Both the position numbers and the translations under genes were made by a program. From Actinopolymorpha rutila (GTDB lineage: Bacteria; Actinomycetota; Actinomycetes; Propionibacteriales; Actinopolymorphaceae): a DNA stretch of 64,000 nucleotides. Numbering within the stretch: the first letter of the stretch is position 1; the number at the start of each line of letters is the position of its first letter. The notes beneath the pieces are model-generated. The model saw only the letters and a list, made by a program, of their open reading frames with translations. It made no database searches and was not told where the DNA came from. Location of the stretch: positions 3,844,001 to 3,908,000 of the forward strand of contig NZ_JACBZH010000001.1 in the NCBI RefSeq assembly GCF_013407855.1, given 5' to 3'. Positions 1-8,056 of this stretch are shown here, one piece after another.

Positions 1-1
1 G

Positions 2-2635
2 GCGTGGGCGGACCTCACTCTCGGCGCCGGTCGCTACTACGTCGACGGGATCGTGGTGTCGGCGGAGGCCGACCCCGCCAGGCCGGCCGGCCTGGGTCCC
101 TCCCTCGCGACGCAACCCTTCGCGAAGCTCACCGAACCCGGCGTCGGCCGCTACGCCGCCTACCTCGACGTGTGGACGCGGCAGGTCGACGCCGAGGAGG
201 AGCCGAGTCTGCGGGAGTCCGCACTCGGCGGCCCCGACACCACCACCCGGGCCCAGACCGTGTGGCAGGTACGCCTGGTCGGTATCACCGACGACAAGAC
301 GTGCTCCGACCTCGCTGCCCGCGACCCCCTCGAGCGCACCGTCCCGCTGATGGTTGCTTCCCTGGAGGTCGCGCCCGACGACGCCGACCCCTGCGAGATC
401 AGCGAAACCGGCGGCTACCGGCTCTTGGAGAACCAGCTCTACCGGGTGCAGATCCATCAGCCGGCCAGTGGCGACGACCCGGCGACCTTCCTGTGGTCGC
501 GGGAGAACGGCAGTGTCGTCTTCGGGCTGGTCGGCATCACCGCGGTCACCGACGAACCGACCCAGGCCGTGCTCGACCTCGACCGGGTGGGCCGTGACGA
601 GGCGCTGTCCATCGGCAGCGGGTCCGTGCTGGAGCTGACCAGCTCGAGCCGGGAGCTGTCCGGGCTGCCCGGCATGCTGGCCACGGCGGGCGCTCCGGTC
701 GGCACCAGCGTGCCGGTCACCTGGCTGACCGGAGCGGTCGAGCTTGCCGACCTGGGGCCGAATCCCATCGTCCGCCGCTGGGAGGGCGGGCCGACCACGG
801 TGGGCACCCGGCCGAAGACGCTGGAGGGCGGCGTGCAGGTCGCGTTTCCGGAGGCGGCGGATGCCCGGACCGGCGACTACTGGCTGATTCCGGCGCGCAC
901 GGTCCGGCTGGGGTACGGCCTCGACACCCCGGCCGGCACGCTGGACTGGCCGGTCGACGACGACGGCGATCCGGAGGCGCGGCCTCCGGCCGGGCCGGCG
1001 CACCACACCGCTCCGCTGGGCATCCTGCGGCGGCGCACGGACGACACCTGGATCCGCGAGTCCGACTGCCGCACCGTCTTCCCGGCCCTCACCGAGCTGG
1101 TCAGCCTGGACCTGCTCGGCGGGGACGGTCAGGAGGCCATGCCCGGTGAGGCGCTGCCGCAACCGGTGCGGGTCTGCGTCCGTAACGGCGGGCTGCCGGT
1201 GGCCGGCGCGCGGGTGGCGTTCAAAGCCTCCGACGACGGCACGCTGGCGGATGACGGGGCGACGTTCTCGGGAGAGCCGTACACCACGGCGACCGACGAC
1301 GAGGGGGTCGCCCTCGCGCACTGGCGACTGGCACCGAACGGTCCCAGCACCCAGACGCTCACCGTGCACCGGCTCGACGACCACGATCACCGGCTGGCAC
1401 CCGACGTGGTGGTCACCGGCCGGCTGTCGGTCGCCGAGCAGGTCGCCTGGACCGCGCCCTGCTCGGGGTTCGCGGACACGCGTACGGTTCAGGACGCATT
1501 GGCGCAGCTCGCCCTCACCCGCAGCCTCGACCTGCTGGGCGGCGACGGGCAGCACGTCTCCCAGGCCGGAGCGGTGCTCCCCCGGCCGGTCCGGGTGGCG
1601 CTCACGAGCCCGTGCGGCCCGGTCGGCGGCGCCGGGGTGGACGCCCGGGCCGGGGACGGGCTGGTGGCGCCCGGCGGCACTGCCGACGATCCGCCCACCG
1701 CCCTGCCACCCGGTGCCGACCACGAGGTGTCGACCAGCACCGGTGACGACGGGGTGGCGGAGTTCTGGTGGCAGCCGGTCTTCGACGCCCGCGGCAGCGC
1801 GGTCCTCGACATCGGCGCCGAGGGCGCGCCGACCGCGCTGAGGGTCACCGCACAGCTGGCGGTGGCCGAACGACGCACGCGCGGCCTGCACGTCGTCGCG
1901 GCCAGCTTCTCTGACGGCCGGACCGCCTTCCTCAACGACGATGTTGTCGCGGCCCAGGACCTCGCCCGCGGCCTGCAGATCACCCTCGACGAACGGGTCG
2001 TCCAGGACTCGGTGCGCGGCAAGCCGGTGGTGCGGGTGGTGCTCGACCTGCCGTGGCCGATCGAGAGCGACGGGACGCAGTGGGCGCCGATCCCGGTCGG
2101 CACCCGCAGCGTCGAGCTGGCGGCGGAGTGGAACGCCGACGACGACCGGATCTTCTGGCGCCCTGCGGGGCCGACCGCCGGCTGGCTGCTCCAGCAGCTC
2201 TGGCAGGTGCTGGACCACTTCAACCAGCAAGAGGTCACCGGACGCTTCGAGATCGACGGCTGGGCGATCGTGTCGGCCAAGGATCCGCGGCTCCACCTGA
2301 ACGGGCATGCGGCGACGGTGGTGTTCAACGGGCGGACCATGCTGGTGCTGCCCACCGACGACGAGATTCCCGGCGGGGTGTTCCGGCAGTGGTTCCGGCT
2401 CCGCCGCGAACGGCCGCAGCCCGCCGAGGTGGAGGTGCCCGACGTGCTGGGCATCCGGCTCGACGAGGCCCAGGACCGGCTCCGCTCGGTCGGCCTGGGG
2501 TCGATGCCGATCTTCGAACCGTCCGTCACCGCGGCCGAAGGCTCGGTGGAGCGTCAGTTCCCGGCGGCGGGGGCGCAGGTGGCGAAGGAGACCGGAGTGA
2601 TTCTCACGGTCTCCTCCGGCTTCGTCGACGGCTAG
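2..2635 (+). CDS. DUF6519 eCIS protein with Ig-like repeats and C-terminal PASTA domain (5' partial)
   Basis: The reading frame is open at the left edge, so the true start lies outside the window. The visible N-terminus (GRYYVDGI, then YLDVW and ALGGPDTTTRAQ about 35-65 residues further on) is the signature of DUF6519, a family I associate with contractile-injection and tail-like loci. Two Ig-like segments, each opening with SLDLLGGDGQ (about residues 350 and 500 from the first internal ATG at 53), follow in tandem. A helix/strand region comes next. The last ~65 residues form a PASTA domain (VPDVLG...A...L...G, then a P-A-A-G-x-V segment ending in an LTVSS strand). The stop is 4 bp from the next gene. 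Role inferred: an exposed tail or fibre-associated component contacting a cell surface; PASTA domains are known to bind peptidoglycan. The family call is firm, the role is inference. Confidence 0.8.
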   Translation, partial: AWADLTLGAGRYYVDGIVVSAEADPARPAGLGPSLATQPFAKLTEPGVGRYAAYLDVWTRQVDAEEEPSLRESALGGPDTTTRAQTVWQVRLVGITDDKTCSDLAARDPLERTVPLMVASLEVAPDDADPCEISETGGYRLLENQLYRVQIHQPASGDDPATFLWSRENGSVVFGLVGITAVTDEPTQAVLDLDRVGRDEALSIGSGSVLELTSSSRELSGLPGMLATAGAPVGTSVPVTWLTGAVELADLGPNPIVRRWEGGPTTVGTRPKTLEGGVQVAFPEAADARTGDYWLIPARTVRLGYGLDTPAGTLDWPVDDDGDPEARPPAGPAHHTAPLGILRRRTDDTWIRESDCRTVFPALTELVSLDLLGGDGQEAMPGEALPQPVRVCVRNGGLPVAGARVAFKASDDGTLADDGATFSGEPYTTATDDEGVALAHWRLAPNGPSTQTLTVHRLDDHDHRLAPDVVVTGRLSVAEQVAWTAPCSGFADTRTVQDALAQLALTRSLDLLGGDGQHVSQAGAVLPRPVRVALTSPCGPVGGAGVDARAGDGLVAPGGTADDPPTALPPGADHEVSTSTGDDGVAEFWWQPVFDARGSAVLDIGAEGAPTALRVTAQLAVAERRTRGLHVVAASFSDGRTAFLNDDVVAAQDLARGLQITLDERVVQDSVRGKPVVRVVLDLPWPIESDGTQWAPIPVGTRSVELAAEWNADDDRIFWRPAGPTAGWLLQQLWQVLDHFNQQEVTGRFEIDGWAIVSAKDPRLHLNGHAATVVFNGRTMLVLPTDDEIPGGVFRQWFRLRRERPQPAEVEVPDVLGIRLDEAQDRLRSVGLGSMPIFEPSVTAAEGSVERQFPAAGAQVAKETGVILTVSSGFVDG

Positions 2636-2639
2636 CGCG

Positions 2640-5600
2640 GTGGGTGTGGAACACGCCGCCCCGGCCGCCGCCGTCGGCCAGGGCGGCGTCGCCGGGGCGG
2701 CTGCCGTCCGCACGCCGGACCTGCTCCCCACCCCGCCTCCCGGATTGGTCCCCGGTCCCGGACGGACCCTGCCCACCGGTGTGGCGGCGGCACTGAGCGG
2801 CCGGCTCGGGTTCGACGTGGGCGAGATCCGCATCCACACCGACAGCGAGGCGGCTTCCGCCAACCGGCGGCTCGGCTCGCTGGCCCACAGCGTCGGCGAC
2901 CATGTGCTGTTCGCCGCGGACGCCTACGCACCACACACGACCGACGGCCAGGCCCTGCTCGCCCACGAAATCGCACACGTCGCCCAGCAGCGTGCCGGAC
3001 GCACGGATGCCGAGGAGGTGCTGGAACGGGAGGCCGGCGCGGCCGAGGCCGGCGCCGCGCTCGGCCCGTGGGCCCGGACCCACGCGTTCTCGTCCCCGCG
3101 GATCGGCGTCCACCTCCGGCCGGGCGACGCGGTGTCCATCACCGTCGAGCCGCACCCCGACGGAACCGCGCGCTTCACCGCCACGCTGGAGGGCGGCGGT
3201 ACGGCCACCGCCGGCGGGACCTGCCGCGACCTGCCCGCCGGCGCGTACTGGGCGCAGATGCGGACCGCGACCCTCATCCTGACCCACGACGACGGTTCGC
3301 CGATGCCGCGTTCGGACCTCACGTTCGTTCCCGACAACGCCGGCAACCGGGCCTTCCTGCGAGCAGTCACCCGTACGACCGACCCGATGCGGTTCACCGT
3401 CACCGCGACCGCGGCGGCGTCGGGCGGCGGAGGCGGTGCGACGGCACCCGACCAGTACGCGGACCAGCGCCGGCAGCTCGACGAACTGCCCGACCGGATC
3501 AGGGCGGTGCTGTTCTCCTCCGACACGCATGCGACGCCGCCGCGTCCGGAGGACTACACCACGCTGCTGCGGATCGCGGCCAAGCTGGCGACGCTGACCG
3601 AGGAGGAGCTGGCCGAGTACGCCGAGCGCACCACGCGGGACACCACCGACGCCACCGCCTTCGAGTCCAGCGTCGACGCCTTCGTCGCCCGGATGGAGGC
3701 ACGCCGGGCCACCCTGCGCGAGGCCGACGACGCGACCGCCGCGCTGACCGGCATGGACCAGGTGTACGAGATGTACCGCAGCTGGCAGGCCGGCCTGCTG
3801 ATGGGCGGCCCGCCCTCGTGGATCGCCGGCTGGGAGGCGCAGGCGACGGCGGACCTGCCGGCGACCGCGGCCGGCACCATGAACGAGCTCTACCTGCGGA
3901 TGCGGCGGGCCATGGACCCGTACGGCTACCGCAACCTGGCGGCGTTCGAGACCGCGTTGGCCCGCTTCCTGGCCGCCTTCCGCGAGACGGCGATGGTCAG
4001 GGCGAGCGAGCTGCTCGACCGGTACGAACACGTGCTGCGCCAGGAGCGGGAGCGCTACTCCGCCGGCGGTGCGGCGCTCACCTCACTGAACACCGACCTG
4101 GCCGGCGCGCGGACCACCTTCTCCGCGGCCGAGGTATACCGGCGCGACGCGCTGGCGGCACACAGCGGCTGGGATCCGGAGAGTGTCTCCGCGTCGTACG
4201 CGGCCGGCGCGGAGTACCGGCGCCGGCTCGGCGCCGGGCGCGCCGAGGTCCACGCCCTCGCCGACACCAACCCGGTGCTGGGCTACACCAACGCGCCCGT
4301 CGACGAACTCGCGCGTACGACCGACGAGGCCGGCACCGGCCGGGTGCTCACCACCTACATCGACGACAGCCTGACCAAGGTGGCCAGTACCCGCGACCGG
4401 CTGCGGGGCAACCACGAGATCGTCTTCCGGCTCGACACCCTCGTCGCCCGGACGAAGGCCCAGCTGGGCATCGACGACACCTCGATCTGGGCGAAGATCA
4501 TCACCGACCACCAGGCACCCACCCTGGACGACGTCGAACGCGACCTGATGCTCGGCGTACTCGGCCTCGCGCTCGGGGTGGCCAGCGGCGGCAGCGCGGT
4601 GGCCGCGGTCGCCGCGCTCGGACTGTCGTCCTACATGGCGCTGCAGACGTACGAGGACTACGCGCTGCGCAACGACGCGTACGGCGCCCAGCTGCTGTCG
4701 GAGGAGCCCTCGCTGGCCTGGGTGGTGCTGGCCGTCGTCGCCGTGGTGGCCGACCTGGCCGTCGTCGCCTCGGTCATCCGGCCCATCCGCCCGGCCCTCC
4801 AGGCGTTCCAGCGCACCGGCGACATCGGCGCGCTGGAAGCCGAGCTCAGCGGGGTCGAGGAGAGCATCCGGCGCAGCATCCTGGCCCGGGCCGAGCTGGA
4901 GCTGCGTGCCCGCGGCGGCTGGGACGCGATCTGGGCGAAGGTCGTCCCGCCGGGCGCGGCCCGGGCCAGCGTCTTCGGGCTGGACCTCCTGGCCGAGCAG
5001 CTCGGCAAGGTCGTCTACTCGATCCAGCTCAACCTGCGCCGTGGCTTCAACACCTTCACCAGGTGGCGGCTGACCCGAGAGGCGACCGACCTGATCGGGG
5101 AGATGAACGCCCTGACCCCGGCCCAGCTGGCCCGCGTACGCCAGCTCTACAGCCAGGGCGTGGAGAACCTGCAGCGGATCACCAGCCACGGCCGCCGGCT
5201 CGGCATGACCGCGGAGGAGGTGGAGGCCGCCGTCCAGGGCTGGGCCCAGCGCGGCACCGGAACGGTCGACGACGTGCTGGCCGAGATGACCGCCTCGCGG
5301 GCGGGCCGGCCCGCCACCACGGGTGGTGCCTGGACCCCGCCGAAGAGCTGGAACGGGCCGGCCAACCACGGCCGTTGGTCGGGGGTTCGGGGCAACTCCG
5401 GGTGGATCGACGACCGCGAGAGCGTCATCCGCATCGTCGGCAGGCAGGCACCCGGTGGCGAGGCGAACCCCATCCCCTTCCACCAGGGCGAGATCGACTT
5501 CGGCCGCTGGGCGCAGGGCGAGGTCCAGGTGCCCGGGCTGGTCGGCGACCACGCGACCGACATGGCGAGGATTCGGCTGGCCATCGCCGAGCGGCAGGGG

Positions 5601-5786
5601 CTCGTACCCGATGGCAGCCGCACCCGCCGGATCGAGGCCGCGCTGGAGTGGCTGCGCAACGCCGACGACGGTTTCGGCGGCAGGGGGCTGGCGCCGCACC
5701 ACGCCGGTGGCAACCGCGTCCAGCTGGTACCCAAGGACCTGCACCGGGTACAGCACACGGACGTGGGAATCTACGACATCGACTGA
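2640..5786 (+). CDS. eCIS cargo toxin: DUF4157 (eCIS core) N-terminus, HNH/Endo VII-type nuclease C-terminus
   Basis: A 1048-residue protein starting at GTG 4 bp after the DUF6519 stop, so the two are probably co-translated. Residues ~45-110 are a DUF4157 domain, including IRIHTDSEA, the ADAY segment and the HEIAH metal-binding-like motif. This domain is typical of eCIS-associated effectors. A beta-rich stretch (~150-260) and a long helical region follow, with two hydrophobic segments near residues 636-670 and 689-715 that could insert in a membrane. The last ~130 residues look like a polymorphic-toxin nuclease of the HNH/Endo VII superfamily: an EIDFGRWAQGEV segment, then PHHAGGNRVQLVPKDLHRVQH, which matches the family's H-H...G...LVP..LH...H metal-site pattern. 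The adjacent SUKH gene supports a toxin role. DNase activity is inferred, not shown. Confidence 0.8.
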   Translation: MGVEHAAPAAAVGQGGVAGAAAVRTPDLLPTPPPGLVPGPGRTLPTGVAAALSGRLGFDVGEIRIHTDSEAASANRRLGSLAHSVGDHVLFAADAYAPHTTDGQALLAHEIAHVAQQRAGRTDAEEVLEREAGAAEAGAALGPWARTHAFSSPRIGVHLRPGDAVSITVEPHPDGTARFTATLEGGGTATAGGTCRDLPAGAYWAQMRTATLILTHDDGSPMPRSDLTFVPDNAGNRAFLRAVTRTTDPMRFTVTATAAASGGGGGATAPDQYADQRRQLDELPDRIRAVLFSSDTHATPPRPEDYTTLLRIAAKLATLTEEELAEYAERTTRDTTDATAFESSVDAFVARMEARRATLREADDATAALTGMDQVYEMYRSWQAGLLMGGPPSWIAGWEAQATADLPATAAGTMNELYLRMRRAMDPYGYRNLAAFETALARFLAAFRETAMVRASELLDRYEHVLRQERERYSAGGAALTSLNTDLAGARTTFSAAEVYRRDALAAHSGWDPESVSASYAAGAEYRRRLGAGRAEVHALADTNPVLGYTNAPVDELARTTDEAGTGRVLTTYIDDSLTKVASTRDRLRGNHEIVFRLDTLVARTKAQLGIDDTSIWAKIITDHQAPTLDDVERDLMLGVLGLALGVASGGSAVAAVAALGLSSYMALQTYEDYALRNDAYGAQLLSEEPSLAWVVLAVVAVVADLAVVASVIRPIRPALQAFQRTGDIGALEAELSGVEESIRRSILARAELELRARGGWDAIWAKVVPPGAARASVFGLDLLAEQLGKVVYSIQLNLRRGFNTFTRWRLTREATDLIGEMNALTPAQLARVRQLYSQGVENLQRITSHGRRLGMTAEEVEAAVQGWAQRGTGTVDDVLAEMTASRAGRPATTGGAWTPPKSWNGPANHGRWSGVRGNSGWIDDRESVIRIVGRQAPGGEANPIPFHQGEIDFGRWAQGEVQVPGLVGDHATDMARIRLAIAERQGLVPDGSRTRRIEAALEWLRNADDGFGGRGLAPHHAGGNRVQLVPKDLHRVQHTDVGIYDID

Positions 5787-5805
5787 ACGGGAGAAGGAAG
5801 TCACG

Positions 5806-6249
5806 GTGGCGTACGAGGAGCTGGAAGCTCACCTGCTCGCCCTGGGTGCACGGCCTCGATCCGAGCCGCTGCCCGACGAGACGTGGGCGGCGGTGGGGCT
5901 GGCGCCCGGCGACGTCCCACCGGTCGCACGCTGGCTGCTGGACCACTTCGCCGGCAGCACGTTCGCCCGCGGCGCGCGGCTGGTCGACGGCGACCGGGTG
6001 GTCGACGAGCTGGGCTGGCTGCTGGACGGCGAGGAACTGGTGGCGGCGTACGAATCCACCCGGGACTGCCTGCCCGCCGCCGTGCTGCCGTTCGAGGACG
6101 ACGGCGCCGACAACCACCTCTGCCTCGACCTTGCCACCGGGCAGGTGCTCCGCCACGTCCACGACGCCCCGCTCGACGGCCGGCACCTGGTCCCCCGGGC
6201 CGACTCCCTGGAGTCCTTCCTGGCCGCCCTGCGACCCGGCGAGGACTGA
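5806..6249 (+). CDS. SUKH (SMI1/KNR4) family immunity protein
   Basis: A 147-residue acidic protein. GTG at 5806 is preceded by GAGAAGGAAG as a ribosome-binding site and lies 19 bp after the toxin stop. The sequence has the SUKH layout: an N-terminal helix, a central LDGEELVAAYEST segment, then LPFEDDGADNHLCLDLATG, where SUKH proteins have the conserved 'lPf..d..gn.lclDl.tG' strand pair. SUKH proteins are known as immunity proteins against bacterial polymorphic toxins, often nucleases. Its place directly behind the nuclease-tipped DUF4157 protein makes it the likely cognate antidote. Cytoplasmic; no signal peptide is visible. It is the last gene of the plus-strand operon, ending 16 bp from the convergent DUF4157/lysozyme gene. 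Confidence 0.8.
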   Translation: MAYEELEAHLLALGARPRSEPLPDETWAAVGLAPGDVPPVARWLLDHFAGSTFARGARLVDGDRVVDELGWLLDGEELVAAYESTRDCLPAAVLPFEDDGADNHLCLDLATGQVLRHVHDAPLDGRHLVPRADSLESFLAALRPGED

Positions 6250-6265
6250 GACCGCGACCGGGCTG

Positions 6266-8056
6266 TCAGAGGATCCCGGTGGCCCGCACGTCCTGGTAGG
6301 CCTGGAACACCAGGTCGCCCCAGTCCGGCACCAGCGAGTCGTCCCACGGCGTCGAGGTGTACTCCGACCCGAGCGCTCGGACATTGTCGTCCGGCCACGT
6401 GCTGGGGTTCCCGGCGTACGCGCCGAGGTTGATGCCCGGGTACTGCGCGGCGGTGTTCGGCAGCGAGGCAAGCGACAGACCGGCCGCCTGGTCGGCGATC
6501 TGGCGGATGTACCGCGCCACCGCGAAGATGTTGTACTCCTCCGAGGCGAGCAGGTCGGCGGTCGCGAACTGCCCCGGCCCCGACGTCCGGTTCACCCCGA
6601 GCCGCTGGCGGGTGTCTGTCGTCATCAGGTCCGCGAACAGGTCCCGCCGCCGTGCCGTCGAGACCACCACCTGGCCCAGGCCGATGGAGCTGTTGTGCTG
6701 GGCCAGCCTGCTGGTCGCACTCTGGTAGTCGGCGGCGTCCTCGGCCTGGGACTGGTCCCGTTGCTCGGTCAGCACGAAGGCCGCCACCAGCGCGCCGGTG
6801 AGGTTGTGCGCCCGGGCCGCCGCCTGGAACACCTGCGCCCGACTGGGCAGGTTGCCGGCGTAGGAGTCCGCCTCGATGGAGGCGATCGGCCGCCGCAGCA
6901 GGAGTTCGGCCTGCTGGCGGCGATGGGTCGGCGACCAGGCCGGCGTGCCGGTGCTGGCCGGGCCGGTCAGCGGGTTCTGGTACGTCGCCAGCGTCGATCT
7001 GTGGCCGGCCGCCATCAGCACCTCGTCCTCGACCGGGATGCTGGGCAGCCCGGGAGTGCGGTAGAAGGTGCCCTGGTAGCTCTCGGTGGAGATGATGCCG
7101 GTGGCCCCGCTGCCGGTGAACGGCTCGGTGAGGAAGCCGCCGGCGTTGACCCCCGTCCGGGCGGTGCGCCGGGTGCCGACGACCGCCGCCTCCAGAGGTG
7201 CTGGGTTGAAGGCCGGTGCCGCGGTGGTGACGCCGTGCCGGCCGAGGAAGTACTGCAGTTCCGCACCGGTCCCGAGTCGTCGCAGGTACGGCTCGACCAG
7301 AGCGCTGGCCGCGGCGTTGAGGCGGCCGGCGCCGAGGATCTGGTAGAGCCGCCGCCGGTTGCCGCCGGCATCGATCCGGTCGAACAGCGCGTCGAGCATG
7401 CCGGCTCGCCGCAGGTCGACGATGGTGGCCGACAGGTCGGAGTCGCCGGCCAGCCGGTCGAGGATGCGGCGCTCCTCCTCGGCGGTCACCGCCCAGTCGT
7501 TCAGGGCGTAGGAGAGGTCGAACTCGACGTCGTCGGAGACCGGAGTACGGGCCACACCGTGTGCCGCCTCCCGCACCGGACCGGTGGGCAGGCCGTGCCG
7601 GGCCAGACCCGCGACCCGGGTCGCCTCCCGCTCCGCGGCCGGGCTCGCGGCGGAGGTCGGGCCTGCCAGGGTGTCCGCGCGACCGGCCCGGCGGAACTGG
7701 ACGACGTGGGTGAGCTCGTGGCCGAGCAGGTGCTCGTCGAACGTGCCGCCGAGGGTGATGTCCTCCCCGACGGTGAAGGCCCGGGCCCGCTGCTCACGAG
7801 CGGCCGCCTCCGCCTCCGGGCCGGTGTGCAGTCGTACCTGATCCAGCGGCTCGCCCAGCCGCGCCTCCCAGACCGACCTGAGGGTGCTCGGCAGCGGCCG
7901 GCCCGGTTCGTGGACCGCGACCTCGGCGAGGTCCCAGTGCGCCCGGCGGCTCGGCAGCGATGCGCGGCCCGGACGGGTGAGGGCAGCGCCGACCGCCGCG
8001 TCGGCCGGTGCGCGGGCCGCGGTCGGCCGCGGGCCGACAGCGGAGAACTCAGGCAT
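6266..8056 (-). CDS. eCIS cargo: DUF4157 N-terminus with lysozyme/transglycosylase-like C-terminal domain
   Basis: A 596-residue protein and last gene of the minus-strand eCIS operon. The ATG at 8056 overlaps the AAA+ gene's end by 8 bp. Residues ~45-120 are DUF4157 (VRLHTGPEAEAAA, then GHELTHVVQ). A helical middle follows. From ~395 the sequence resembles a lysozyme/GH23 fold: a helix ending in FVLTEQRDQS (candidate catalytic Glu), then SSIGLGQV (the family's 'S.GL.Q' motif, ~455), then LLASEEYNIFAVARYIRQI (the third GH23-like motif). Peptidoglycan cleavage is therefore the likely activity. It could be an injected cell-wall effector, an enzyme for particle passage through the producer's wall, or a particle-bound accessory; sequence does not decide. 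The family assignment of the C-terminus is by motif only. Confidence 0.72.
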   Translation of the reverse strand: MPEFSAVGPRPTAARAPADAAVGAALTRPGRASLPSRRAHWDLAEVAVHEPGRPLPSTLRSVWEARLGEPLDQVRLHTGPEAEAAAREQRARAFTVGEDITLGGTFDEHLLGHELTHVVQFRRAGRADTLAGPTSAASPAAEREATRVAGLARHGLPTGPVREAAHGVARTPVSDDVEFDLSYALNDWAVTAEEERRILDRLAGDSDLSATIVDLRRAGMLDALFDRIDAGGNRRRLYQILGAGRLNAAASALVEPYLRRLGTGAELQYFLGRHGVTTAAPAFNPAPLEAAVVGTRRTARTGVNAGGFLTEPFTGSGATGIISTESYQGTFYRTPGLPSIPVEDEVLMAAGHRSTLATYQNPLTGPASTGTPAWSPTHRRQQAELLLRRPIASIEADSYAGNLPSRAQVFQAAARAHNLTGALVAAFVLTEQRDQSQAEDAADYQSATSRLAQHNSSIGLGQVVVSTARRRDLFADLMTTDTRQRLGVNRTSGPGQFATADLLASEEYNIFAVARYIRQIADQAAGLSLASLPNTAAQYPGINLGAYAGNPSTWPDDNVRALGSEYTSTPWDDSLVPDWGDLVFQAYQDVRATGIL

